Of a DNA stretch of 64,000 bases, positions 1-8,219 are shown in pieces (within the stretch, counting starts at the first letter, position 1; every line of letters starts with the position of its first letter). Source of the DNA: Arthrobacter bussei (lineage in GTDB: Bacteria; Actinomycetota; Actinomycetes; Actinomycetales; Micrococcaceae). The notes beneath the pieces were generated by a model. The model saw nothing but the letters and a program-made list of their open reading frames with translations. It was not told the DNA's origin and did no database searches. Location of the stretch: assembly GCF_009377195.2 (NCBI RefSeq), contig NZ_VJXX01000001.1, forward strand, positions 1,426,001-1,490,000, read 5' to 3'. A program made the position numbers and the translations under genes.

Positions 1-6
1 GGACCG

Positions 7-270
7 TCAGCTGTACCAGAACCACTGGGGCGGGCGCCACGACGTCGGCACCGTATGGGCGTTGAACGTACCGCATTCGGAGCAGCTGTAGCTGGCACTC
101 GCCGGAAGCAGGTCCGTGGAGTGTTCCGCCTGCCGAGCAGGCACGAACTCCTCGAACATCAGGTAGTCGTCGGTGTTGCACCGGGGGCAGGAGGGTGATT
201 CGCCCGTGTCGAGGAGAGGAGAGGTGGGACCGCTGGTGCGCGTGCTCCGCCCGTGATCGATGGTTGTCAT
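7..270 (-). CDS. Small zinc-ribbon protein, function unknown
   Basis: Encodes 87 residues. Two cysteine pairs are visible, CPRC near residue 28 and CSEC near residue 64. Their spacing suits a zinc ribbon, here interrupted by an acidic insert (NTDDYLMFEEF). No signal peptide or membrane segment is seen. I chose the ATG at 270 because AAAGGTG lies a few bases upstream; an in-frame GTG three codons earlier overlaps that ribosome site. Upstream (about 315-350) is an AT-rich stretch in this GC-rich DNA, a likely promoter region shared with the divergent HTH gene. Zinc ribbons of this size usually bind nucleic acid or protein partners, but no specific role can be given. Confidence 0.7.
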   Translation of the reverse strand: MTTIDHGRSTRTSGPTSPLLDTGESPSCPRCNTDDYLMFEEFVPARQAEHSTDLLPASASYSCSECGTFNAHTVPTSWRPPQWFWYS

Positions 271-419
271 GAGATTCACCTTTTTCGTCTTGCCTCCGAC
301 GCTGGAAACAAGTAGTAAGGGTACTTATACCTAGAATATAGACTCCCGCTCCGCGTTGCGGAAGCAGGTATTCCGCAGCGCCGGGGCGGGGTCCGGGTGC
401 CGCGACGCCGGCTGGCACA

Positions 420-845
420 ATGAGCTCCATGACTTCCAGGGCCCCGAGATCATCACCCGCCCTCTCCCCGGAACTGGCGGGGCCGCTCCGCCGGGCCCTT
501 CACGCGAGCCGCGACGTCACCGTCTTCGTGGACGGCACCGCGCACCGCCTTCCCGCGGAAGCTCACGCTGCCGTCGTCGACCTCCTCACCCGCCTGTCCG
601 ACGGCGACGCCGTGCAGGTGACGTCCGTCGCCGAATTACTCACCACGTCGCAGGCGGCGGAGCTCGCCGGGATCTCGCACAGCTATCTCCGGAAGCTCAC
701 GGATGCGGGAACCCTCCCGGTCGAGTACCGGGGCTCGCACCGTCGCCTCCGCAGGGCAGACGTCGAGGAGTGGCTCCGTGGCCAGCTCGAGCGCAGGGAT
801 CCGGTCGGGGCGCCGCACGGGCCGGACGCGGCCGAGTCCCGCTGA
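420..845 (+). CDS. Excisionase-family helix-turn-helix DNA-binding protein
   Basis: Encodes 141 residues. The C-terminal half (about residues 77-122) reads as a MerR/excisionase-like winged helix: LTTSQAAELAGISHSYLRKL, then a tip with EYRGSHRRL and the helix RRADVEEWL. The N-terminal part resembles the DNA-binding half of antitoxins that pair with PIN-domain toxins. No PIN or other toxin gene follows; the next gene is convergent. The start is uncertain: ATG 420 lacks a ribosome site, and ATG 429 lies 7 nt after CACAAT, so it could be a leaderless start. Likely a transcription regulator or orphan antitoxin. I infer this from the family only. Confidence 0.65.
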   Translation: MSSMTSRAPRSSPALSPELAGPLRRALHASRDVTVFVDGTAHRLPAEAHAAVVDLLTRLSDGDAVQVTSVAELLTTSQAAELAGISHSYLRKLTDAGTLPVEYRGSHRRLRRADVEEWLRGQLERRDPVGAPHGPDAAESR

Positions 846-874
846 CAACCGTGCGCAGCACGGACAGCACCCGG

Positions 875-2104
875 TCAGTCGCGCTCGAAGCGGGGCCGTG
901 ACCGCCAGCGCTGGGCCTTGAGTGCCAGGTGCAGTTCGAGGCGCACCAGCCCCGCCAGCGGATCGACGCCGATGATGGAGCGGATGCGCGCCAGCCTGTT
1001 GTAGACACTGCTGCGGTGGAGATGGAGCTGGGCTGCGACGTCCTGCACCGACCCGTTCTTGTCGTAGAGCAGTTCGAGGACCGGAAGGAGTTCCTCCACG
1101 CGGTCGGCCTCGCTCAGCTCCCCGAAGTGGACGCTGCCGTGCGTGGGCGCCTGCCAGCCGGCGGCGCCGAGGAACTGGTAGGCGCCGATGTCCGCATAGG
1201 CGCACGCCTCGCCGAGCTGCGGATCCACTGCGGCGGCCTGGACGGCATGCTGCGCCTGCAGCATGGCCTCCATCAGGTCCCGTGGATCGTCAGCGGGCTC
1301 GCTCAACCCGAGGATGAACCGGCCGGCCGAGCGGCCTGCGCGCTTCTCCACCTCGCGCGTGTACCTGCCCAGCACCTGCGTGAGCGCCGTGCGGCCCACG
1401 TCCGCCGCGCACAGGAGGACCGAGACGTCCGGGGAACCGGCGCTGAAGAGGACCGGTGCGACGCCGACCGTCGCCTGCAGCGCGAGGGTGCGCTGCAGCA
1501 GCGCGGCCTCGTTCGGGTCGGCCCCCTCCCTCGGTGCGGTCGGATGGGGCACCTCGAACACCATGGCGATGCGCCAGGGGCCGTGGCCACCGAGCTCCCG
1601 CCAGCCCCGCAGCTCCTCGACGGCGGTGGCGACGCCGCGGCAGGCCGCCAGGAACGTCGCTTCACGCCGGGTCCGGCGCTCGGAGGACGCCGTGTCGGTC
1701 TCGAGGAGCAGTTCGGCCAGCCGGTCGATGGTCGGCCGGACGGCCGGGAGCGCGGCCAGGATCCCGGCGGCAGGATCATCGCTCGACTGCTGCTGCACCC
1801 ACAGGTAGCCGACCCGGAAACCCCGGACGAGGAGGGGGACGCAGACACGCCCGAGCATCCCGAGATCCTCGTTCGCCGGAACGGCGACGGCGCGCACCGC
1901 ATGGGTGATGCCGTGCCGCTGCTGCCACTCGCTGACGTCGGCGGGAACCCGTTTGCTGAGGAGGAAGTTGACCCGGACGCGGTCGGCCGAGGTCTGGTGG
2001 CTGCTGTAGGCGAGGAGCACGCCGTCGGGGTCCTCCAGCGAGAGGCCGCGTCTGAGGCACTGCGCTATGGACTCGACGACGTCCTCGATGGCCTGGTTCT
2101 GCAC
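875..2104 (-). CDS. PucR/CdaR-type transcriptional regulator, probable activator of ald
   Basis: Encodes about 409 residues from a GTG at 2104; an in-frame ATG at 2164 would add 20 residues and neither start has a good ribosome site. The C-terminus carries the PucR helix-turn-helix (ELLYDKNGSVQDVAAQLHLHRSSVYNRLARI), and the middle is a GGDEF-like CdaR domain. It is divergently transcribed from alanine dehydrogenase with about 270 bp between them. Known from Bacillus: the PucR-family protein AdeR activates ald. By position and family this is the likely counterpart. Binding sites were not identified. The call of the family is firm, the regulatory target is inference. Confidence 0.8.
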   Translation of the reverse strand: MQNQAIEDVVESIAQCLRRGLSLEDPDGVLLAYSSHQTSADRVRVNFLLSKRVPADVSEWQQRHGITHAVRAVAVPANEDLGMLGRVCVPLLVRGFRVGYLWVQQQSSDDPAAGILAALPAVRPTIDRLAELLLETDTASSERRTRREATFLAACRGVATAVEELRGWRELGGHGPWRIAMVFEVPHPTAPREGADPNEAALLQRTLALQATVGVAPVLFSAGSPDVSVLLCAADVGRTALTQVLGRYTREVEKRAGRSAGRFILGLSEPADDPRDLMEAMLQAQHAVQAAAVDPQLGEACAYADIGAYQFLGAAGWQAPTHGSVHFGELSEADRVEELLPVLELLYDKNGSVQDVAAQLHLHRSSVYNRLARIRSIIGVDPLAGLVRLELHLALKAQRWRSRPRFERD

Positions 2105-2371
2105 AGACCAACAGTAGGGCGACCGGTCGTTCCGGGCGACATGTGCCGCTCCCGGACTCGACATCTGTCGATGGCGGCACCGACGCTACCGTGCTAGTGG
2201 TGCGCGTCACACCGCCGGAGTTCCGCGGCGTGGCGCCGTTGTGTTCCTCCGGGCGGGTCGGCCGGCGACGCTCCCCGGGGACACCGGCCGAAGACCCCCG
2301 GTCGGACCGCCCGGCACGGGCCTATCGTTGAGTCACCCCCCGTCCGCCCCGATCGCAGCCTGGAGAATCCC

Positions 2372-3487
2372 ATGATCATCGGCGTCCCCAAAGAAGTGAA
2401 GAACAACGAGTTCCGGGTGGCGATCACCGCGTCCGGCGTCCATGAGTTCCGCGCACACGGACACACCGTCCTGGTCGAGCGCGGCGCCGGGACCGGCTCC
2501 AGCATCACCGATGCGGAGTACGAGGCGGCGGGAGCCGAACTCGTGGACGACGCCGACGACGTGTGGGCGCGCGCGGACATGGTCATGAAGGTGAAGGAAC
2601 CGGTCGCGGCGGAGTACCACCGCTTCCGCGACGGGCTCATCCTGTTCACGTACCTCCACCTGGCTGCCGAGCCGGAGCTGACCCGCGCCCTGCTCGACGC
2701 GGGTGTCACCGCCATCGCCTACGAGACGGTGCAGGACGGCCGCTCGCTCCCCCTCCTCGCTCCCATGTCCGAGGTCGCCGGCCGCCTGTCCGTCCAGGTC
2801 GGTGCGCAGGTGATGACGGCACCCGCCGGCGGCCCGGGCCTCCTGCTCGGCGGGGTGGCAGGGGTCCGCCCTGCCAAGGTGGTGGTCCTCGGCGCGGGGG
2901 TCGCAGGAACCAACGCGACGGCGATGGCGGTCGGGACGGGTGCGGAGGTCACCATCCTCGACATCGACATCGCCCGGCTGCGCGAGATCGACGCCCTCTA
3001 CGCGGGCCGCGTCAAGACCGTCGCCTCCAACTCGCTGGAGATCGAGACCTCCGTCCTCGAGGCGGACCTCGTGATCGGCTCCGTCCTCATCCCGGGCGCG
3101 CGCGCCCCGAAGCTCGTCACGAATGCCCTCGTCGAGCGGATGAAGCCCGGCAGCGTCCTCGTCGACATCGCCGTGGATCAGGGCGGCTGCTTCGAGGATT
3201 CGCGCGTCACCACCCACGAGGACCCGACCTTCCGGGTCCACGGGTCCCTCTTCTACTGCGTGGGCAACATGCCGGGCGCCGTCCCGAACACCTCGACCTA
3301 CGCGTTGACCAATGTGACCCTCCGCTACGCCGTCGCCCTCGCGGACAAGGGGGTCCAGGCTGCGTTCGCGGCCGATCCGGCGCTGGCCCGAGGACTCAAC
3401 GTCGCTGCGGGCCGGGTGGCGCACCACTCCGTGTCGGCGGCGCACGGCCTCGAGCTCGCCGAGGACCGGGCCGCGCTGGTCGGGTGA
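2372..3487 (+). CDS. ald: Alanine dehydrogenase
   Basis: Encodes 371 residues, the usual length. It oxidatively deaminates L-alanine to pyruvate and ammonia with NAD, in the cytoplasm. The N-terminus MIIGVPKEVKNNEFRVA is typical. The substrate lysine region KVKEP and the catalytic-histidine region YLHLAAEP are present, and the Rossmann motif VVLGAGVAGTNA lies near residue 170. GGAGA precedes the ATG by 5 nt, and a TATCGT at 2323-2328 may be the -10. The divergent PucR-type gene probably activates it in response to alanine. The enzyme links amino-acid use to central carbon and nitrogen metabolism. Confidence 0.95.
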   Translation: MIIGVPKEVKNNEFRVAITASGVHEFRAHGHTVLVERGAGTGSSITDAEYEAAGAELVDDADDVWARADMVMKVKEPVAAEYHRFRDGLILFTYLHLAAEPELTRALLDAGVTAIAYETVQDGRSLPLLAPMSEVAGRLSVQVGAQVMTAPAGGPGLLLGGVAGVRPAKVVVLGAGVAGTNATAMAVGTGAEVTILDIDIARLREIDALYAGRVKTVASNSLEIETSVLEADLVIGSVLIPGARAPKLVTNALVERMKPGSVLVDIAVDQGGCFEDSRVTTHEDPTFRVHGSLFYCVGNMPGAVPNTSTYALTNVTLRYAVALADKGVQAAFAADPALARGLNVAAGRVAHHSVSAAHGLELAEDRAALVG

Positions 3488-3509
3488 TCCCCGTCCGCCG
3501 GTCGTGCGC

Positions 3510-4576
3510 TCAGCGCGGACCGCGCCGGACGGGGAACGCCGCATGGACCCGCTCGATGAGCCGGACGACGGCGAGGGCCTCCTCCACCGATACGGGAGCT
3601 GGTCCCTCCCCGTCGATCGCCGCAGCGAGGCCGGCGTAGAACGCCGGGTAGTCGCCCGGCCCCACGGGGAAGGGCTCCTCGGTTACGCCCGCGCCGAGCA
3701 CGCCGCGGCTCGCGCCCGGCAGGCTGCAGCGGCTGCAGCGACGCCGGCAGGAGGGACACCCTGGTCCAGCAGCGCCTCCTGCGGGTCCGTCCCGGTGATG
3801 ACGAGCGAACCGGCGCTACCGGTGACGCGGAACCGCGGGCGGGCCAGCGGTTCGAGCGTGCCGGCGCGCACGTGGCTCGTCACGCCCGACGCGTGCTCGA
3901 TGACGACGAACGCCGTGTCCTCCGCGGCGGTGTCCTCCCGGTTCCGGTGCAGCTGCGCGAAGACGGCCTCCCCCGGGCCGAAGAGCACCAGCGCCTGGTC
4001 GATCAGGTGGGTCCCGAGGTCGTGGAGGACGCCTCCACCCGCAGCGGGGGCCGCCTCGCGCTTCCAGGCCTTGCCGACGGTCGGCTTCCAGGACTCCACA
4101 GCGGACTCGACGCTCCGCACGGTCCCTAGCCTGCCGGCGTCCACCGCTGCCCGCACGGCCAGGACGTCACCGTCCCAGCGGCGGTTGTGGAAGGGGACGA
4201 GGAGCCGGCCGGCACGCAGGGCGGCGTGGCGCAGCCGCTCGCCCTCCTCGGCGTCGACGACGAACGGTTTGTCGGCCACCACGTGCAGGCCGGCGGCCAG
4301 GGCCGCGGTGGCCAGCGGACCGTGCGTCGCGTTGGGTGTGGTGATCACCGCGAGTTCGAGGGCCGGCACCGCGCGGAGTGCCTCGCCGAGGGTGCCGACG
4401 ACGACGGCCTCCGGATGTTCCCTCCGTGCCGCGTCCTGCCGCGCCTCACTGCGCGTGGCCACGGCGGCGACGTCGAAGCGCGGGTCATGCCGGAGCAGCG
4501 GGGCGTGGAAGACGCGGCCACCGTGGCCGAACCCGACCAGGACCGTGCTGATCGGACGGTCGGGAGGTGCTGACAC
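3510..4576 (-). pseudogene. Gfo/Idh/MocA-family oxidoreductase, frameshifted near its 3' end
   Basis: The first 270 or so codons (from ATG 4576) form a typical NAD(P)-binding oxidoreductase: VLVGFGHGGRVFHAPLL at the N-terminus, EKP-like DKPFVVD near residue 102, and GGGVLHDLGTHLIDQ. The frame then enters an alanine run and stops at 3683. The expected C-terminus (EEPFPVGPGDYPAFY... to RLIERVHAAFPVR) continues in another frame from about 3701 to 3510. The shift between frames equals one lost base (or a -1 slip) and falls near a CTGCAG-rich repeat at 3722-3740. Restored length would be about 355 residues, normal for the family. This is either a real pseudogene or a sequencing/assembly error. Confidence 0.8.
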
Positions 4577-4591
4577 GGGCGGGCGGAAGGG

Positions 4592-5419
4592 TCAGGACGG
4601 GTCGAAGTGGGCGCGGGGCACGGAGCCGTTGAGGCCGGCGACCATCCCCGCCGCCAGGATGCGCAGCTTGACGTTGCGGGAGTTCGACGCCCGGCGGAGC
4701 TTGTCGAACGCGTCCTTCTGCGAGCAGTTGTCCTGCCCCATGATGATGCCGACCGCGAGATCGATCTCGGTACGGGTCTGGAGGACCGCGTGCAGGTCCT
4801 CCGCGGTCGCCGTGTGCTGCGCCACCCTCACCGCGAGCTTGAGCGCCTGCGACGCCTGGACGGTGAAGGCCCGCGCCACCCGGCGGTACTCGTCGCTGAA
4901 GACCGAGCTGTCCTCGGCATACAGGTTCAGGGCCGCGCGGGCGGATCCCTCGAGGTCCAGGGGAAGGCAGAACATGGCGCCGACGTCGTTGCGGGCGATG
5001 TGCCGCATGAAGTCCGGCCAGCGGTCCTCGGAGGCGACGTCGGCGATGAAGACCTCGTCATGGACCCGGAGGGCGTGCAGGCACGGGCCGTCGTTGTGGT
5101 CGTACTGCACCTCGTCCATCGCGCGTGCCTTCTCGCCGCTGCTCGCGACGGTGAGCTGCTCGCTCGGAGACCGCTGCAGGGTGATGCCGCAGTAGGTGTC
5201 TCCCTGCGTCCCCAGGGTCTCGGCCGTGAAGTCCGCGAGCTCCTGGAGGAAGGACCGGACGTCCGGGTGGTCGACGAGCAGGTCCTGAAGGCGCGCGGCG
5301 GCCTCCGCGGGCGGCAGGACCTCCACCTCGTCGGCGACCACGTGGAGGATGCGCGAGGAGGGGTCGTCGCCGGCGGATGTCGCCCGGGCATCGGCCTGCG
5401 CCTCGGGTAGCTCCTCCAT
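4592..5419 (-). CDS. GAF-ANTAR regulator (RNA-binding antiterminator)
   Basis: Encodes 275 residues. A GAF sensor domain spans about residues 55-205 (YCGITLQR, YDHNDGPCLHALR, ALNLYAED). An ANTAR domain follows at about 212-265, with its signature IDLAVGIIMGQ and the three-helix pattern ending in AAGMVAGL. ANTAR domains bind paired hexaloop hairpins in nascent RNA to prevent termination. Such GAF-ANTAR proteins are abundant in actinobacteria and usually lack a dedicated neighbour. GGAG lies 7 nt before the ATG. The signal sensed by the GAF domain is unknown. A second, similar protein lies at 42926-43666. Confidence 0.9.
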   Translation of the reverse strand: MEELPEAQADARATSAGDDPSSRILHVVADEVEVLPPAEAAARLQDLLVDHPDVRSFLQELADFTAETLGTQGDTYCGITLQRSPSEQLTVASSGEKARAMDEVQYDHNDGPCLHALRVHDEVFIADVASEDRWPDFMRHIARNDVGAMFCLPLDLEGSARAALNLYAEDSSVFSDEYRRVARAFTVQASQALKLAVRVAQHTATAEDLHAVLQTRTEIDLAVGIIMGQDNCSQKDAFDKLRRASNSRNVKLRILAAGMVAGLNGSVPRAHFDPS

Positions 5420-5554
5420 ACCGACTCCAACCTCGACTCGCCCGCCGGCAGGCTGCCGGCGCTTTTTCCACAGTGTACAAGGGCTCCGCGATCACCCCGG
5501 ACCGACGTCGGACCGCCTGCCGGAGCCATGAGCGGCGGCGCCGGCCGCGCGCCG

Positions 5555-6148
5555 TCAGGCGGCCAGAGCCGAGACGAGGGCGGCCCAGGAGGCGGTCAGC
5601 CGCTCGACGGACATCCCCCGATCGTCCTGCAGATGGAGGAGCAGACCCGCGTTGAGGACGGCGGCCAGGTGGTACGCGCCCACCTCGGGATCGGAGGCCC
5701 CGATCCCCCGCAGCAGTATCGCGAGGTGCAGGCGGACCAACCGCTGCGTCGGGTGCTCGAGATCGGGTCCGCCCTGCTGTTCCGTGGCCCGGAGGATCTG
5801 TCCGTCCAGTCGCATCCTGGCGATGCTCGCCTCTCCGAAGGCGATGAGCCGCTCCAGCGGCGGGGCGCCCGGGCCGAGCGGCGGCGGGCCGCTCATGAAG
5901 GCCTGCTGGAATTCCCGTCCGGCCTCGTCGGCGAGCGCGTGCATGAGGCCCGCCCGGCTTCCGAAGCGGCGGAAGACGGTTCCCTTGCCCACCCCCGCCC
6001 TGCGCGCCACCGCATCGGTGGTCAGCCGTTCCGCACCGCAGGTCGCCACGATCTCGGCCGCGGCGTCGAGCAAAAGCCGGCGGTTCCGGGCCGCATCCGT
6101 GCGTTCTCCGTCGTCGCCCGTGACCCGGAGCAAACCCTCCCCCTGCAT
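5555..6148 (-). CDS. TetR-family transcriptional regulator
   Basis: Encodes 197 residues. The N-terminal helix-turn-helix is clear (RRLLLDAAAEIVATCGAERL, TDAVARRAGVGKGTVFRRFGSR), followed by an all-helical ligand domain. The ATG at 6148 was chosen because the HTH then begins at the usual place; the open frame upstream is the antisense of the neighbour. Divergent from the FMN reductase gene 115 bp away. The perfect inverted repeat at 6175-6188 lies between them, so this protein probably represses itself and that reductase. The inducer is unknown, perhaps a quinone or electrophile given the target. Confidence 0.9.
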   Translation of the reverse strand: MQGEGLLRVTGDDGERTDAARNRRLLLDAAAEIVATCGAERLTTDAVARRAGVGKGTVFRRFGSRAGLMHALADEAGREFQQAFMSGPPPLGPGAPPLERLIAFGEASIARMRLDGQILRATEQQGGPDLEHPTQRLVRLHLAILLRGIGASDPEVGAYHLAAVLNAGLLLHLQDDRGMSVERLTASWAALVSALAA

Positions 6149-6174
6149 GGGGCAAGCATAGACCCGGAATAAAA

Positions 6175-6188
6175 CGGACCGTGGTCCG
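6175..6188. promoter_or_regulatory. Probable TetR operator
   Basis: CGGACC-gt-GGTCCG is a perfect 6-bp inverted repeat with a 2-bp centre. It sits between divergent tetR and reductase genes, 27 bp upstream of the TetR start codon and next to a TTGACC that could be a -35 for the reductase. Position and symmetry support an operator; binding is inferred. Confidence 0.6.
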
Positions 6189-6262
6189 CTTGACCCTGAG
6201 CAGACGCGGATCAGTGCGTCCGCACCAGCCCCGGCCGCGAGGTCACTAGCAACGGAGATTCC

Positions 6263-6823
6263 ATGACCACCACGATCCTGACACTCGTCGGCAGCCTCCG
6301 CGAAGGCTCCATCAATCGCCAGCTCGCAGAGGCCGCGAAGGAGCACGCGCCCGAGGCCGTGAACGTGGTGACGTTCGATCGCCTGAGTGAGGTCCCGTTC
6401 TACAACGAGGACATCGACAACGACGCCGACCGCCCGAAGTCGGCCGACGACCTCCGCGCCGCAGCCGCAGACGCGGACGCCCTCCTCCTCGTCTCGCCCG
6501 AGTACAACGGCACCATGCCCGCCGTCCTCAAGAACGCCATCGACTGGCTGTCCCGCCCCTACGGCGCCGGCGCCATCTCGAGCAAGCCGGCCGCCGTCAT
6601 CGGGTCCGCCTTCGGCCAGTACGGCGGAGTCTGGGCCCACGACGAGGCGCGCCGCGCCCTCGGCGTCGCCGGAGCGTCGGTCGTGGACGACACCAAGCTG
6701 TCCATCGGCGGATCGATCACCCGCTTCGCCGAGGTCCACCCGAAGGACGACGCCGAGGTTGCCGGCCAGGTGTCGGACGTCCTCTCGGCCCTGGCGGGAG
6801 CCGCGTCACCCGTCGCAGCCTGA
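6263..6823 (+). CDS. NADPH-dependent FMN reductase / quinone reductase
   Basis: Encodes 186 residues of flavodoxin-like fold. The family phosphate/FMN loop LVGSLREGSINRQLA is at the N-terminus. The signature SPEYNGTMPAVLKNAIDWLSRP is around residues 79-100. Members use NADPH to reduce FMN, quinones, azo dyes or chromate and protect against oxidative stress. An ATG start follows AACGGAGATTCC. Divergent TetR gene and operator suggest induction by its substrate. A strong hairpin terminator follows 36 nt after the stop. Confidence 0.9.
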   Translation: MTTTILTLVGSLREGSINRQLAEAAKEHAPEAVNVVTFDRLSEVPFYNEDIDNDADRPKSADDLRAAAADADALLLVSPEYNGTMPAVLKNAIDWLSRPYGAGAISSKPAAVIGSAFGQYGGVWAHDEARRALGVAGASVVDDTKLSIGGSITRFAEVHPKDDAEVAGQVSDVLSALAGAASPVAA

Positions 6824-6859
6824 GGAACGCACCCTCGGCCGAGGGCACCCGGATCGGAA

Positions 6860-6899
6860 CACGACGACGCCGGCGCAGAGATGCGCCGGCGTCGTCGTG
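6860..6899. terminator. Bidirectional hairpin terminator
   Basis: A perfect 18-bp inverted repeat (left arm 6860-6877, right arm 6882-6899) with a 4-nt loop GAGA lies between the convergent FMN reductase gene and the 63-residue protein gene. There is no U-tract, as is common in actinobacteria. It closes both transcripts, including the SpaB_C operon. Confidence 0.8.
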
Positions 6900-6929
6900 C
6901 GTGCACCGGAACATTCCGGTGACCGGGTG

Positions 6930-7121
6930 TCAGTGCCAGAGGCTGTCCGCCCAGGCGGCGTCCCGAAGGTAGTCCCGCGCGGGACCGATCTCCCACAGCT
7001 GACCCTGCGATTCGAGCACGCCGTCGTTCTGCATGGACTCGATCGCCTCGGAGGAGCAGCCGAGCGCCTCGGAGAGGTCGTCCTGGTCCATGGCGAGCAC
7101 GATGGTGTTCCTGGCATTCAT
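6930..7121 (-). CDS. 63-residue protein, last gene of the SpaB_C operon
   Basis: Not recognised. Residues 12-45 look like a small helix-turn-helix or winged-helix piece (DQDDLSEALGCSSEAIESM, then NDGVLESQGQLWEIG). The C-terminus is tryptophan-bearing (DAAWADSLWH). GAAGGA lies 8 nt before the ATG, and the gene begins 42 nt after the SpaB_C-type enzyme, so they are co-transcribed. The terminator at 6860-6899 ends the operon. It could be a peptide-recognition adaptor for the enzyme, a small regulator or a second peptide substrate whose tail is modified. The sequence alone does not decide. Confidence 0.7.
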   Translation of the reverse strand: MNARNTIVLAMDQDDLSEALGCSSEAIESMQNDGVLESQGQLWEIGPARDYLRDAAWADSLWH

Positions 7122-7163
7122 GGTGCGGTCCTTCGCTCGATGGGTCCTGGGCGGCCGTGACCG

Positions 7164-8132
7164 TCAGGGCTGTCGCGGTGCAATGAGGTCCACCTGCGGC
7201 TTCCAGCTCCGCGCGTAGAGACCGAGGGCGGCCTCCTCGCGGGGGACGAATCCGAGGCGGTTGAGCGTCATGTGCGCCTGGTAGACCGTGAGGTGCTGCG
7301 CGCTGCGGCTGACCCGCACCTTGTCGGCGCGGTAGAGGTAGGTGTCGAGCGCCCGGTACCAGCGCCGTCGCCAGTTGTGCACCGCGGACTCGGACGCCGT
7401 CGCCGCCATCAGGGCGTGGAAGCCGGTCGCCTTCGAGGAGACCTGCGCCGCCATGGCCTCGCGGACTGCCGGAGCGCGCGGCCCGACGTCGGCGGTGCAG
7501 GTTCGCAGGTGGCTGTCCCAGTAGAAGTCCCAGGTCAGGCGACGGCGATCCTGCCAGCCGGCCGAGCGCGGCCCGCGCATCATGCTCTGGGCGGCGTCGA
7601 ACAGGACCAGAGCGCCGAGCGCCGAGCGGCTCTGCATGCGGGGGAACCGCTGGTTGCCCCAGATCGCCAGCTCGGAGCTGAGTTCGAAGACCTCCTCGGC
7701 CAGGTGGAGTCCCTCCACACCGCCGTACTTCACGAGGTTCGCCTCGAGCTGAGGGTCGGCCATCTCCTGCCCACCCGAGTAGTAGGTGTTGCTCGCGGGA
7801 GCCGTGTAGTGCTGACGGACCGCCAGCAGCGGAAGGGTCCGCGCAGTGCGGGCCTGGAGCGCCCGCTGGAAGGCGCGGAGCCTCTCGAGGACCCGGGGGT
7901 GCGCGTGGATGCTGAGCCTGATCTGGCTGACCACTCCGGTGGATGCGTCCTCGCATCGCGTGAAGTACCAGCGCTTGGCGCCCAGCGCCTGCGCCTGCGC
8001 CACCAGCGGGGTGACCAGCTCTTCGATGATGCCGTCCGCTACATCGAAGCCACCCGTCGAGAGGGAGAGATGCCACCACTGAGTGCTGACGACCGTCCGT
8101 GAGGCGGTTCGCACGGCTGTCAGCTGACTCAT
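7164..8132 (-). CDS. Stand-alone SpaB_C / thiopeptide-type bacteriocin biosynthesis enzyme
   Basis: Encodes 322 residues, about the size of an isolated C-terminal (elimination) domain of LanB lanthipeptide dehydratases. Visible family marks are QWWHLSL (18-24), the strand RWYFTRC with Arg59, QIRLSI with Arg72, and HMTLNRLGF with His287 near the C-terminus. In NisB, two arginines and a histidine at similar motifs act in glutamate elimination; R59, R72 and H287 may match them. No LanB glutamylation domain is encoded nearby. Related stand-alone domains act in split LanB, thiopeptide cyclisation or amino-acid-adding RiPP systems. AAGGAGAG precedes the ATG. It lies 87 nt after a tiny peptide gene that may encode its substrate. 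Family assignment is from motif reading; reaction unknown. Confidence 0.75.
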   Translation of the reverse strand: MSQLTAVRTASRTVVSTQWWHLSLSTGGFDVADGIIEELVTPLVAQAQALGAKRWYFTRCEDASTGVVSQIRLSIHAHPRVLERLRAFQRALQARTARTLPLLAVRQHYTAPASNTYYSGGQEMADPQLEANLVKYGGVEGLHLAEEVFELSSELAIWGNQRFPRMQSRSALGALVLFDAAQSMMRGPRSAGWQDRRRLTWDFYWDSHLRTCTADVGPRAPAVREAMAAQVSSKATGFHALMAATASESAVHNWRRRWYRALDTYLYRADKVRVSRSAQHLTVYQAHMTLNRLGFVPREEAALGLYARSWKPQVDLIAPRQP

Positions 8133-8183
8133 GGCTCTCTCCTTCAGGGTCTGTGATCACCCCCGCTGGGGCGGGCTATGGGA

Positions 8184-8212
8184 GCGGCGCCCGGGCTCTA
8201 GTCCGGCGCCGC
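8184..8212 (-). promoter_or_regulatory. Stem-loop between peptide gene and enzyme gene
   Basis: GCGGCGCC (8184-8191) and GGCGCCGC (8205-8212) form a perfect 8-bp stem with a 13-nt loop, 7 nt after the peptide stop codon. A weaker hairpin (CCCGC/GCGGG, 8162-8175) follows. A partial terminator here would give more peptide than enzyme message, as in many peptide natural-product operons. That role is inferred. Confidence 0.5.
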
Positions 8213-8219
8213 CATGTTC

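Noticed and set aside
929-2197. Long open frame on the plus strand opposite the PucR gene
   Set aside because: Its protein is Arg/Gly-rich without a family pattern; the minus strand encodes a clear PucR regulator. A GC-rich shadow frame.
3504-5195. 563-codon plus-strand frame across the oxidoreductase and GAF-ANTAR genes
   Set aside because: Ser/Arg-rich composition typical of antisense frames; both underlying genes on the minus strand have clear domains.
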